A stretch of DNA of 64,000 nt from Rhabditoides inermis (lineage: Eukaryota; Nematoda; Chromadorea; Rhabditida; Rhabditidae), in NCBI GenBank assembly GCA_963966185.1, contig CAWZYM010000221.1:159683-223682 (forward strand), written 5' to 3'. Position numbers and translations under genes: made by a program. This document shows positions 19,827 to 38,400 of this stretch, in pieces (position 1 is the first letter of the stretch; the number at the start of each line of letters is the position of its first letter). Below the pieces are notes generated by a model. It made no database searches. It had not been told where the DNA came from and saw nothing but the letters and a program-made list of their open reading frames with translations.

Positions 19827-20039
19827 CAATAACTGAGCTAAAATAATTGCGTGATGATGTTACATTCATACACATACTCTCATACTCATACATACACAAT
19901 AAGTTGCAAGTTGCAAGTGGCTAAAAAATGAAACACTTCCAGGACCTTCAAGACTGTTTTCCGTTCTCCCACGATCAACTTTATTCGAAGTTGGTCAGAC
20001 AAAAGTTTTTCGTGAGCGACGACGTTTACAAAAAGGAAA

Positions 20040-20111
20040 TGCCTATGACAGGAATCGAACCTGTGTCGCCACGGCCACAACGTGGAGTACTAACCACTAT
20101 ACTACATAGGC
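20040..20111 (-). tRNA. tRNA-His(GTG), His-b
   Basis: m5, outermost gene of the - arm; only about 20 bp of unit sequence lies upstream of it. Confidence 0.97.
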
Positions 20112-20131
20112 CGAGAGAACGGCTGTCTAAT

Positions 20132-21247
20132 GCGATAATCCTGCTCCACTGACTGTTCCACTATTATTGGCTCATCCAATCTGCTACTCTGGAGACTATG
20201 GGTTCTGGCCTCGACGTACGCAAGTCAACTTTCGACTCGACTGTAGAAGCCTAGAAAAGACATGTGGCACTTTCCGTTCGCAGTTTCACTTCGAGAAATG
20301 AACTAAGACGTGCCGGGCTTAGATTCGACAATGAGCATCCGACCGCTGACAGGATCACTCGAGTAGGGCGCAATATGCATTGCTATACCGGGAAACACAC
20401 GACTCATTTTTCGAAGAATGACTTTTCGACACTCCAATGGCTGTTCTTGACCCAAGAGTTTCGGCCGGCCTCAATCCTCAATGACTCTCATAGGAGCTGC
20501 CAGCGGACTGTGGAGTATGCCGGACTCGCGACACATCATAGAGCATTGAGCACCGACACATCACAATTGTCCTGATCTCCATTCAATCTCACCACACATC
20601 CCTTGCGAACGGCAAACCATGCTCTTGTGTCTTGTGTACGTTGCAAAACGAGCAAAATACTGATGTAGTGACTCTTTTCACGAAAGACAGCATTGCAATG
20701 ACTACACGGAGGATACGATTAGGAGAGTCAGTGAATGTTTGATTTTTGACAAACCTCTGCCATTTACGTGGGTACTAATTCATGTAAAACGGTATCTATA
20801 AGAGTGCGTTCCCACTACGCTATCAGTGACTGGTTCTCTCGGATTTCGGATCTGGATCTCAATCTTAATCTCACATCAACAACGAAAGGCTATCTATTAG
20901 TTCACAGTTTACACATTCTTCAAATATTGTCCAAAATATTTATCGAAAACGGCGTGTTCAAAATACTCAGATATGACTGTTCAAACTGCGTAAAATCATA
21001 TTTACAATTCCTCGTCCATACATAAAACGGTAATAAATAATCGTACAAAGTGAGCGCGCGCGAGTGAGACGAGAGACTAGAATCAACAATATATATACTG
21101 AATATAATCTAACAATAAATATCTATGTTAGTAGTAGTGAGTATGTGAGTGGTCGAATCTGGCTGAGAGAGAGAGAAAACTGGATGCCTGCGACAAAATG
21201 TGGCAAATTGGAAAGTCGGGGAAACAAAATAAAAAGATTGCGTGCCT
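20132..21247. other. Intergenic, no gene recognised
   Basis: Single-copy sequence between the tRNA array and the 3' end of the carboxylesterase. Frames 20262-20575 and 20768-21025 are open, but have no start context, splice pattern or recognisable motif. Confidence 0.6.
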
Positions 21248-27915
<6,668 letters not shown>

Positions 27916-28017
27916 CGCGGCAGAAGGCAGTTGTTGTCGTGGCGGTCCTTCTGTTTCTCTCCGGCCGTCGTGACTCCGCCCCGCCCCTTCTTCACTAGAT
28001 ACAGCGACAGCACTCAT

Positions 28018-29258
28018 ATTGATTCTCGCCGCATAAGCAAGAGACGTGTGCCTCACTCCGAGAGACGAGAGAGAAAGAGAGAGGGGGGGGGGAGAGGAGA
28101 GAGGGCGAGGGAGAGAAGCCTAGAGAACACCCAGAAAGACAATTCCTCCCAATCTCGCCAATTTCTTTTAATTTCCCTGACGCGCGCCAGAGAGGGAGAG
28201 AGACTACAAATTGAATGTCAAAATATTTGTAACGAATATCATTAAAAAGGGGTAATTCAATGCATGTTGCTCTACAGTTGGACATTGAGTGTTGGACATT
28301 GAAAAGTGTTCTGGTCAGGAAAGTATGCTGGTAAGCTGGCTAGTATGTGTTGATAGAATGATGTGTGCAAGGACAACGATCGGTTAGAAACAACGTCAGA
28401 TGACGTGATGTGTATCAGGACGTGTCGACCAGCGCACATAACACCCATAACCTAATATATCAATTGTCTATCAAGTGCAACGTGTTTCGCTTGATTACTG
28501 GTCACTCCCGCCACTCATAGTTTTTCTTCCAAACAGTCTCTCTTCCAGAACTTCGGAAACAAAAAACCTTTCACACAACTTTATCGCTCAATAAATCCAC
28601 GTCATATACATTTACAGTAATAAAATATGATTTCATATAATCTGCATCTGTAACAATATCTTCTCAAAACTTCAAAAAATGTTGAGTGAGCGAAAAAAAA
28701 GTCAGTCGATTGTAGCCAGACAAAAAATGAACCGTGAGTGGGCAAGAACCAATAAAACCAACAAAGACACGCATCCAAAGAACCGAGAAAGAACGAATAA
28801 CACATGATAATACCAAAAAACTAAAATATAATGCTGAGCGTCAGAAGCGGGAATCGATCCAGCATGTGGTATGTCATTCCGGGATGGTCACATGGAGAGG
28901 GTACACGGTACATGTCTACCTCGCCACTCGTACATTGAGCAGTACCATCCTCGCATCACAGAGCACAGCCACGTGGTCGGTCGTCTCCCCGCGAAACGCA
29001 AGAAGGGCATTCACCTGAAGACCCTCCGGCACACGCCATTGCACCTGCAGAGAGCACGCCTATTATTCAGATGGCAAGATAGATTGCCAAACATCCTCAA
29101 ACCAAAACGCCACACTCCATTTCGAAACTTATAATCAACAAAACACTTCAACTTTTCGTGTCAAAAGTCTGAACCACCCATGTCTGCCAGTCTCTCACAC
29201 GGAATTCATAGAAACTTTGAACACTACCATCCACATCGTGTCGCCACAGAGCCCTCGC
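28018..29258. other. Intergenic between carboxylesterase and RFWD3-like gene
   Basis: The coding frame of the first carboxylesterase exon stays open up to an upstream ATG at 28017. Beyond it lie a short G run (28085) and the retroelement-like fragment listed separately. I see no other gene. Confidence 0.5.
28800..29134 (+). pseudogene. Possible retroelement C-terminal fragment
   Basis: A frame-broken stretch: one frame reads AERQKRESIQHVVCHSGM and the next continues with AKRKKGIHLKTL and PLHLQRARLLFRWQDRL. The ESIQHVVCHSG context resembles the Cys/His tail after reverse transcriptase in some invertebrate non-LTR elements. There is no RT core. The call rests on a weak motif only. Confidence 0.25.
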
Positions 29259-32200
29259 CTAGCCCCGTCCTTTCCTATTGCCACATGGTCGAGATGCTAC
29301 ATAACTCTGATCCACACCCTCCACAATCCTCCTCTCCATTGCCATTCCACCCACATCGTGTCTCTTCCCCCCGCAGTCGTGGACCACCAGCCGGTTGCGC
29401 TCGTGCTCGTAGATCACAGCGGTCAGGTCGACTGAAACAGACAACTATTCCTTCTCTACTACATCCTGTCATTCCTCCATCTTCTTCTTCAACACACTAC
29501 AGCGTGCTACTCTCGCTCATGTCTCCCCCACCCACACCTCTCTACACCCAGCCTCTCTGCCTCGGGCTAGTGATACTCAGTCTATTCCATTCTTCTTCTT
29601 CTTCTTCTTCTTCTCTCTCTCTGTCCTCCTCTCACTCCCTCCACCCACCCCCTCCCATCCTCATCACCGCATTCTGCACCAGTCGGCCGCACTGTCGCGC
29701 GCCCGTGTCGAACACGCACAGCTGAATCGCCTCCACCTGCAACATTGTATTGCAATGATGATCCTACCAGTATTCTCTTCTGAAAAGTACAAGCGTAAAG
29801 TAGCTCTGTTTGGGTTCACCTCAATTCAACAAAAGCACATGCATAAAACTATTATTTCTACACTAAACTATAAACACAAACCTGCTCTCTCAAACGATAT
29901 GTAGAAACGTATACTTTATCGATACTTTTACAATAGGGGCTATATAATATATTTTTTTTATTTCTTATGAAAGCATTGTGAAAATCAATAAACAGCTATA
30001 AAACAATCGTTAAGTTTACAAATGAAGTTTTCATTATTTTTGAATGTATACAAATACAAGAGCTTTTTCATAGATGACTCAATTGATAAACGGGTTAATA
30101 GAATGTGAGTGATATAATGTGTGTGTGCAATAGTATATTCATATTGGCATTTGATTGTCAATGTATTTGTGATCGTTTTGAGAGAGCAGGTTTGTGTTTA
30201 TAGTTTAGTGTAGAAATAATAGTTTTATGCATGTGCTTTTGTTGAATTGAGGTGAACCCAAACAGAGCTACTTTACGCTTGTACTTTTCAGAAGAGAATG
30301 AATGTCCTTTTGTTGAATTTCGAAGAAATTTTCTTTTTTCATAATGTATTTAAAACAACAAAGATAACAACAACAAAACAGCGCGCGTGAACGATGCAAA
30401 TCACAAACAGTGGGCACATTATCGCATTATCGCGCTCTCCCGCACATATTCCGCATCACGAACCAATCAGCGGGCGGGGGCGGGGCTAGTGAGCGGGTCT
30501 TTCAACGAATCAGCGAACAGCTGCACAACTGACAGACGTGCAGACCTAACCAGCGAACATATTTTTGGGTATTAAACTATTGTTTCATGTTTTGTTTTTG
30601 TTTATAGTTGTTCAACGGACGATTTAGACACAAGATCATGATATAACTCTGGAACATTTATTATTTTAATTATTTACAAGCGATTTTGGCGGCCCTCCGG
30701 GCCGAGCGGTTCTGCGCGCCGCTGGATAGGACCCAAACGATCGGCGCTTCGCGCCGATCCTAATTAGTATTGACTGCTTTCGTGCACACCTCATCACGAT
30801 TCGAAACATATTTGAAGACCAACATTCAACATTGAAAATAAGGAATGTATTAACAGTGTTCACATTTGCGCACACTCCATTACACATTGAAACATAGCAA
30901 TGCCAACACTCGCCCCACTTCTTTCGAATTGGAACACAACGCACAATGAACTGACAACCCTTATGATGCGTCCATCACTACACTTCCCACTTTTTTCGAG
31001 TTTCCGAGTTTTTCCCAGGTTTTTTCATGCGGAAAACGCTCGGAAAACGGGAAAAAAGAGGAAAACGTAGTAATGGACGCAGCATTACTCACCCCACTGC
31101 CCCCGTCGCAGAGCCGGCAGACCCTGTGCTGGATGGGCCTGTCTCCAGCCACTGTCACCGTCAGCACACACTCCCCGGTGGAGGCGTCGCAGCAGAACGA
31201 CTTGATCGCCGTGAAACCGTCTGCAACCATTCCACATTTCACTCTCTTTCACTTTTTGTACGTCACTTTTTCGTAAGCTTGCGTTTCCGAATAAGATTTG
31301 ATTATTTCGACTCTCCTGCTCCTTCACTTTGTTATTAGATCACAACATGGCATAGTATCATACATATGGACGGTCCATCCCCCATCCATCCCTCCCACCA
31401 CCAGCCTGATCAAATCAAATGTTTAATCGGAATCAAATTGACATTATTCCGAACAAGTATCATGTATATGAACTGTATCGCATCCATCCCTTCCCCCACC
31501 CACCCTGTTCACTGCTGAAGAGCACCTTCTCGCTGCCGTCTGGCAGCACCGCCACCACACGACGCATCGACACCACCACGGCAGTCGACAGGTGCGGCAG
31601 GTAGCTGCAAAATATTCCCGATCCACGACGAAATGCATTTGATAATGATGAACAGCCCAAAGAAAGCAAATCGCAATACCTAACATTACCGTGAAACATA
31701 GCTTTTTACACTTTTACAAAATCAATGAAAAGAGAACCCACCACAGCTCGATGGATTTGTGTTATTGTATCGAGTGGTTAATGACCCAATGATGTGGTTA
31801 ATGTCAGAGCTAACTCGGTATTATTTGTCGAGCATTCTGTGCCACATGACAATTGAGTGAATCATATTTTTCAAAGGTCTGAGCCCGCAACCCACCACAG
31901 CTCGATGATGGGGGTGGCGGGCAGGGAGCACACCTCGCGGATGGCGGCTGGAGGGAGGAGATGAATACACAGGACAAGGAGAGGCAGAGAGAGAGGGAGA
32001 GAGAGGGAGAGAGAGGGAGAGAGAGGGGAGAGAGAGGAGAGAGAGGGGAGAGAGAGGAGAGAGGAGAGAGAGGAGAGAGGGGAGAGGGGAGAGAGAGGAG
32101 AGAGAGGAGAGAGAGAGAGGAGAGAGAGAGGAGAGAGGGGAGAGGGGAGAGAGAGGAGAGAGAGGAGAGAGAGAGGGGAGAGAGGGGAGAGAGGGGAGAG

Positions 32201-32481
32201 AGGGGAGAGAGGAGAGGGAGAGGAGAGAAAGAGAGAGGGGGAGAAAGAAAGAGAGGGGAGAGAGAGGATAGGGGGCGAGAGAGGATAGAGAGAGGGGGAG
32301 AGAGAGGGGGAGAGAAAGGGAGAGGAGAAAGAGAGAGGAGAGGGAGAGGAGAGAAAGAGAGAGAGGGGGGGAGAAAGAAAGAGAGGGGGAGAGAGAGGAT
32401 AGGGGGCGAGGGAGGATAGAGAGAGAGGGGAGAGAGAGGGAGAGGAGAGGAGAGAGAGACAAGAGAGAGAGAGAGAGAGAG

Positions 32482-32515
<34 letters not shown>

Positions 32516-35401
32516 CACCGCCGCCTCCCTGCTGTGGCTGGTCCAGCTTGATCTCCACCACCCGCGGGCTGCCCAGGCCAACCAGCACCTGCAATCACAT
32601 CAGATGAGAATGTGGAAAGTGGGAACAGAAAACTCGTAACCAATAGTCTATTCGGTTAAAAAGAGAACAAACAACAGACGAACCGTGTTCGCGTCGCGCC
32701 AGCACAAACTCCACACCTGTTGGTCCACCTGAAAGAGGACATCGTGAATAAAAAATACTATAGTACGGACAAACTACCGTACCCACCTTCCATCTTCCCA
32801 GAATCCGCGCCGGAGCTGCGCACGAATACACCACCACGCACTTGTCCTCGCCGCCTGGAATACAAAACACACGCTTCTAGATTCGGGTAAACAATACAAC
32901 CTATCATGATATATATGTATAGGGTGTCCCCCCCGTTCACGGTATGGCAGCCATCTCGCCGCATATTTTCCAGACATCATTTCATCGCATTTAGCCGCGC
33001 TATCGGTCCGCGCAAGACCATTTGACCGCGCGAGTCGCGCGCTTTGCGGTCTGATTTTAGGGAAATGAAGGTGATTTGCAATTCTGATGAAGCAGAGTTG
33101 CTCACCTTTCAGAGCTAATAACTCCTTCTGAAATTGATGAATCTTTACAATTTTCGGATATGTGGTGTGAATCCCCAGCCCCCATAGAACTCTAGATTTC
33201 GATTTTTGAATTTCGCTTTAGTTCTCTTAATATCGTTCGATAACCACGTTTTCGAGGCTGTTCAATAGGTAAAATCTAGAAAACTTAATAACTCACTTCA
33301 AATCCATGCTACAGAACCCAGTTTGAGGGAGAAGATACTTTGATAGTGTCCGCACAGAACTCTAGTTTTCGATTTTTCAATTTCTCTCATTTTTGCCGTG
33401 TTTTGGAGTAAAACCCCGATATTTCTCCAATTTGCATAAAAAGCTCGTCATTTCGCCCCTGTCTGGCCGACCGCCGATAATTCGCGTACCGTGAAAATGG
33501 GGGATACCCTATACATGAATATGCGATTCTGAATAAATATTTGGTTTGATTTGAGTTCAACCTCATCCCCCCCCCCGAATAATCACTTTCAGTGCGCCTT
33601 CATAACAGCTGGTGCAGTAATCCAATCATTTTCTTTTCCTCACAGCCCAACGGACCGGATGCGAGGAGGGTGCTGTCGAATGGACAGAATGCGAGTGTCC
33701 TCGGTCGGAGGGTGTTTGAGGGGAGGACGACTGCGCCCCCCGAGCTGCCAGTGGCAGGCTGAGACGAAGGCGGTATCTGCAACACGCCACATACTCCATA
33801 TCACATTGCATTTATGTTTCACTAGACTTCAACAACGACAATATTGTTCAATGTAACAGGTGCGTCGGATAAATATTTTAAAGGTAGTGTACCCTCTGAA
33901 TCTGGGTGTATGTGTAGATACAACATGTTATTGTTTAGGACTCAATGAGTATATATTCGTGATACTTTTACCCTCAAGTACCCTGAAACGTGAAAGCAGC
34001 TATGGCGCGAGGAGATACCAATTGGCATGGAAGCAAAGGAGTTCCCAGAGCTCTACACTCTGCACGTCGAGAATGGTACTCTAATGGTCCAGGAATGAAT
34101 ATCGATAAAGTATCGTCTTCCCACCACCAACCTCGTCAGCCTACCTGTCTTTCCCCGGCGTTAGCCTATGTATCTAGCATCTTAGGCACTACTGTATGCT
34201 TCATATCATTATGATTGTGTTGTCATATTCAGATATAACGATTCCGGATAAACGATTGATTTATTGATACTTTTTAATATTGGATTCAGAGGGTACACTA
34301 CCTTTAAATAAAGCGTTAACATGCTATACAATAGGTTACACACTCTCCACAAATAACTTTCATTCAAGTACACGGATAATATACTAACCATTCCCTACAA
34401 AACCTTTCCAACGTCCAATCTGTCACACTTCCACTCACTCCCTATAGAACTTCCACTCACTCCCCTGTCTTCGAAACGCACCATGTTTCGAAGAAGACGC
34501 CTATAGTCTGCGCCAGAGCGATAGTTTTACTGGCGTCTATAAATCCAAAACGCGACTCCACCCTAGAGTGCCAAAGTGGTGTTTTCATATGTTTCTTTTT
34601 TCAGAAACCGATTAGTATTGTTTATATAATATTATTCTGGGAGACAGTTTGCCAGATTACGGTAGAAAATCGATCTACCCTCTAGTCGCATTCGATCTAC
34701 CTTCTAATCGTGAGGAGACCCAAGCGCGCGCTTTCAAACGATAATATCGAGCAAAGAAGCCGGCATGCGAATCAAAGAGGCAGCGCGACACTCGACCATT
34801 TGCTCGCGCTGTCTGACCTCTCTCGATCGCAACTGAGTTTCGCCAACTGATCCCGGCTGGCAATAACAGAAACTATCCTCCAGGCGAAGACTATAGCATC
34901 AATCTATAACTGTGACATGTCTATCTTCAAATAACTGCATTTCACACAAGTTGAAATTTTCATGAAATTTCAAACGTTCATGAAATTTGATTTTCAACTT
35001 ATCTACTTATCAGTTATCTTTCAAATACCATTAGACATTGTTTAGTAATGACTCGAATGAAAAAGGACATGGAAGATTGAAGTGAGCAAACGTGTGGAGT
35101 CACGATTTGAATTAATAAACGAAAATGATAGTTTTCGATGTTCGATCTATCTTGCTATTTTGTTTTGCGCGCTATTGTCTCTCCGTCTTCCTCTAATCTA
35201 CTACACCTCGCGCAACTTATTGCGACCATAGAACTATAGTTCGACTTTCTAATTCGACTTTCGAGGAGACTGACCCCCCCTGCAAACTCACAATCTTGAC
35301 TGCGTACTTGTAGAACATGCTGTTCTCCGAGTGGGTGGCCACCGCCAGCTGAGCGCCGTTCCACGCTACGCAGCGAGCGCCCTCCTCTCCTGAGAAAAGA
35401 A

Positions 35402-35456
<55 letters not shown>

Positions 35457-38400
35457 ACTACCTCCTCTCGCTCCACTCGTGAGCTGCTTCCTCGCTCCCA
35501 CTTCCAGTAGAAATCTTCCGGGGCCAGAATTGAGTGGGATCCCTCCTCCCACAGGTCCGAACGCCCTGAATCCATCATTTTAAACGAGATCAAAGATCAA
35601 AAATCACCTGCTCATTTCCCTCATATCCGAATGACACCACTTTGCCTAGCCATTCTAATCACTCCCCGTCTAGTCACTTACTCATTACCTTACCCTCGCC
35701 TGCCTTGATAAGCCGCCCCACCGGTGCCAGCCCCAGTCGGATTCCCATCCCTCTCCCCTTCCTCCCCCTCCTCTTCTCTCTCGCCATGGGCTTCGAGCTG
35801 TCGTGCAACCCTCCCACCTGCCCCATCTCGGCGGCCGGCGGAACCAGCAAGCACGTCCTCATCAACCACACCGACATGTGCCTCGTGTTCAAGGTGGACG
35901 GACCTTCCTCACTCCTACCTCCCCTCCCCTCTCTCTCTCTCCCTACCCTATCCATCCAATCCATCCAATTTTATCCAGATCCGCACCTCCAACAACTCCA
36001 ACTACACCTGTAACGTCATCAACGGAGTGATGCGCGTCAACGACAAGATCGACTTTGTCATCACTCGTATCGTGAGTACTGTAGACTACAGTACCTTCTG
36101 TACCGTATACCTAGGCGGGCAAGCCTCGCGCCGACTTCGTGCGCATCGTCTACGTCATGCTGCCGTGGAACACCCCGGTACGGTAGCCTACAGTATCCTA
36201 CCGTAATCCAGTTTCAATATACAGTAACCTTCAGGTGAACAATCCGCTCGACTTCTTCCCCAACTCGACGCCTACTGGCGGAGAGGTGGGAGAGACCATC
36301 GTCAAGCTGTCCGCCGCCGAGTGAAGCCCCGCCCCCTGCGACTCCACCCCCGCAAGCCAGCGCTCCCTTACAATCTTTTTCCAACCCACATTTCTCGAGA
36401 GAAACAACAAATTCATCTGTTACTGACGCTGATAAATGTGCTGTGCTATTGTTGACGTTTGTGGAAAAGCAATTTAAGAACTCCTAATCATAACCGCCCG
36501 CTGTCCCAAGTTATGTTCAATGATAGCAATAGTAGATCGACATTGTCATAACCGTGCGTGTACCCGACCGACGTACCCCCTCGGATCCCGTCTCCTCTCC
36601 TCGCACTCTCTCTCCAACTGTTCGATCCGAGTGTGCAGCTGCACGGCCTCCCTCCTCAGCTCGTCCCTCTGCGCACGCAACACCTCCATCTCAGATGTGT
36701 CACGCATCTGAAACACACAGGACATGATTCAATCAATTGACTCCCATCCCTTCATTTGAAGATCTCATTTTGAACATTTTCCATTATAAACACGTTTCAC
36801 TGTTTCTACATGTTCACCATCCATTAACAATTTCCTTCAGAATGATAACTTTCCGATCCCCTTCCTCTCTCCCTACCTTGACACTCTTTGTGTAGTGCAC
36901 TCGGATGTCGTTCTGTCTGGCCTTGTGCTTGCAGGTGGGGCACTTGGCGGCAGACACGGGCCCGGACTCGCGCAGCCAGCGACTGAACAACAACAGTATG
37001 GACAAAGACAAACTACCTACTCGTTCCTTATTATTATTATTGTTTTCCTTCCTCTATTCTGTAGTAACGATGAATGAACATACTGAAACTCTAACAATAC
37101 TCACCGTATACACGTCTCTCCGAAGAAGTGTCCGCATTTGAGGGAAACGAGACGGTGCTCGCCGGAAGAGGTGAACTCCTGGAAGAGAGAGTAAGAGATG
37201 GACATGGAGAGAAGGGAGGAGAGAGATTACCTCGTAGCAAATCGTGCACCCGTCGTCTTCTTCCTCCTCCAATTCCTGCTTGATCCTGAAAAAAACGTAA
37301 AATGCCAAATAGTAGAAATATCGCAATTGTCCAATGATTCGCCAATCCCAATGTGGAATCGATCGCCTTTCGCCCCATGGAACAAGGGACATGTGAGGGA
37401 GAAGGTGAACCGTGAACCATTCTCTTCTCATTCCCATTCTCATACCTCGCCTTGCTGGTCGGCGACCCCTCCACAACCGCCTCCACAGTAGACATGGTCA
37501 CGTTCGGACGGAACTGAAAACAAACATTTGTATAGCCACAATTTGACGGCAAGATGCATCACATGGCTTATCATAACACATCGGTTCCATTATTCATAGT
37601 CAATACCAACAATCCACTTACTTTTCACATGATGCTAATTCACACGAATACATAAATCTTACAATATCTACCTTGTCTGATCAAATTCTAAGTCTGAGAT
37701 CATCACAACACACCCTCACCTCCTCCTCTGCCCCCGTCGCGGGCAGGACGGGTCCGGCGGGGAAGTGCAGGTCCGGCACCGCAATCTCCACGCGCTGCGG
37801 ACGCGGCGGCGGCAAGGCTGCAATCAATAAATCGACAATTCCACTCCTGCCTGTCCGAGTCGGTGTCACAGACACTCAGTGCAAACCCATCTCATCCATC
37901 TCCTCCCCGCACTCACCACTGGTGCCCGGCTGCTCGTCTCCCTCCTCCTCCTCCACCACCCCGTCCTCTCTCCTCCTCCCCTCTCCCTCCCCTCCCCCTC
38001 CTATGTCCACCACCACCACGTGCTGCTCGAAGATGATCGAGTCGTCGGCCGTCGAGGACGCCGTGTCAGCTGACTCGGCCGGCTGAAAAGTCTACCTTGA
38101 ATCTTGAATAACACAAATCTGAGTGTATATGTTTCCGAACTTCTATAATGCCTAATCACACTACCCGCAACAATGATTGTCCTTTCCTCACCTCTAACCC
38201 ATCTCCCCCCACTCACCTCTCCCCTCACTGGTGTATGTTCCCTATGTGGCGGCAGCGGGGCGAGAGTGGGATCGCGCGGCGGGTCCAGGCCGAGCACCGA
38301 GCTGCTAAACAACACACATTCAACTGATAAAATAATACTATCATCTGACAAAGTGTCATATTGCATATAACGGATGGCAGTAGTATAATCACCTGGCCGA

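Larger units (their letters stand above)
16854..20131 (-). repeat. Minus-strand arm of the tRNA array
   Basis: The reverse complement of the same unit, about 3.5 copies (m1-m5 counting away from the junction), 932-939 bp apart. It starts inside a Gly gene at the junction and ends just past a His-b gene at 20111, where similarity to the unit stops abruptly around 20131. Confidence 0.97.

Noticed and set aside
1..20131. CRISPR-like repeat/spacer array
   Set aside because: The period is 932 bp, spacers are conserved, and the units contain tRNA genes; the context is eukaryotic.
91..20152. Dozens of repeated 60-143-codon open frames in the array
   Set aside because: They coincide with tRNA genes and spacers in all frames and recur because the unit recurs; none has coding features.
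20262..20575. 103-codon open frame next to the array
   Set aside because: No start context, homology signal or splice sites; open by chance.
30660..30770. GC-rich hairpins (GATCGGCGC..GCGCCGATC) as a possible small RNA
   Set aside because: Strong local stem but no promoter, terminator or family resemblance.
31810..32643. Leu/Ser/Pro open frames of 236-277 codons
   Set aside because: Microsatellite translation; only the flanking 31896-31947 and 32519-32588 parts are coding exons.
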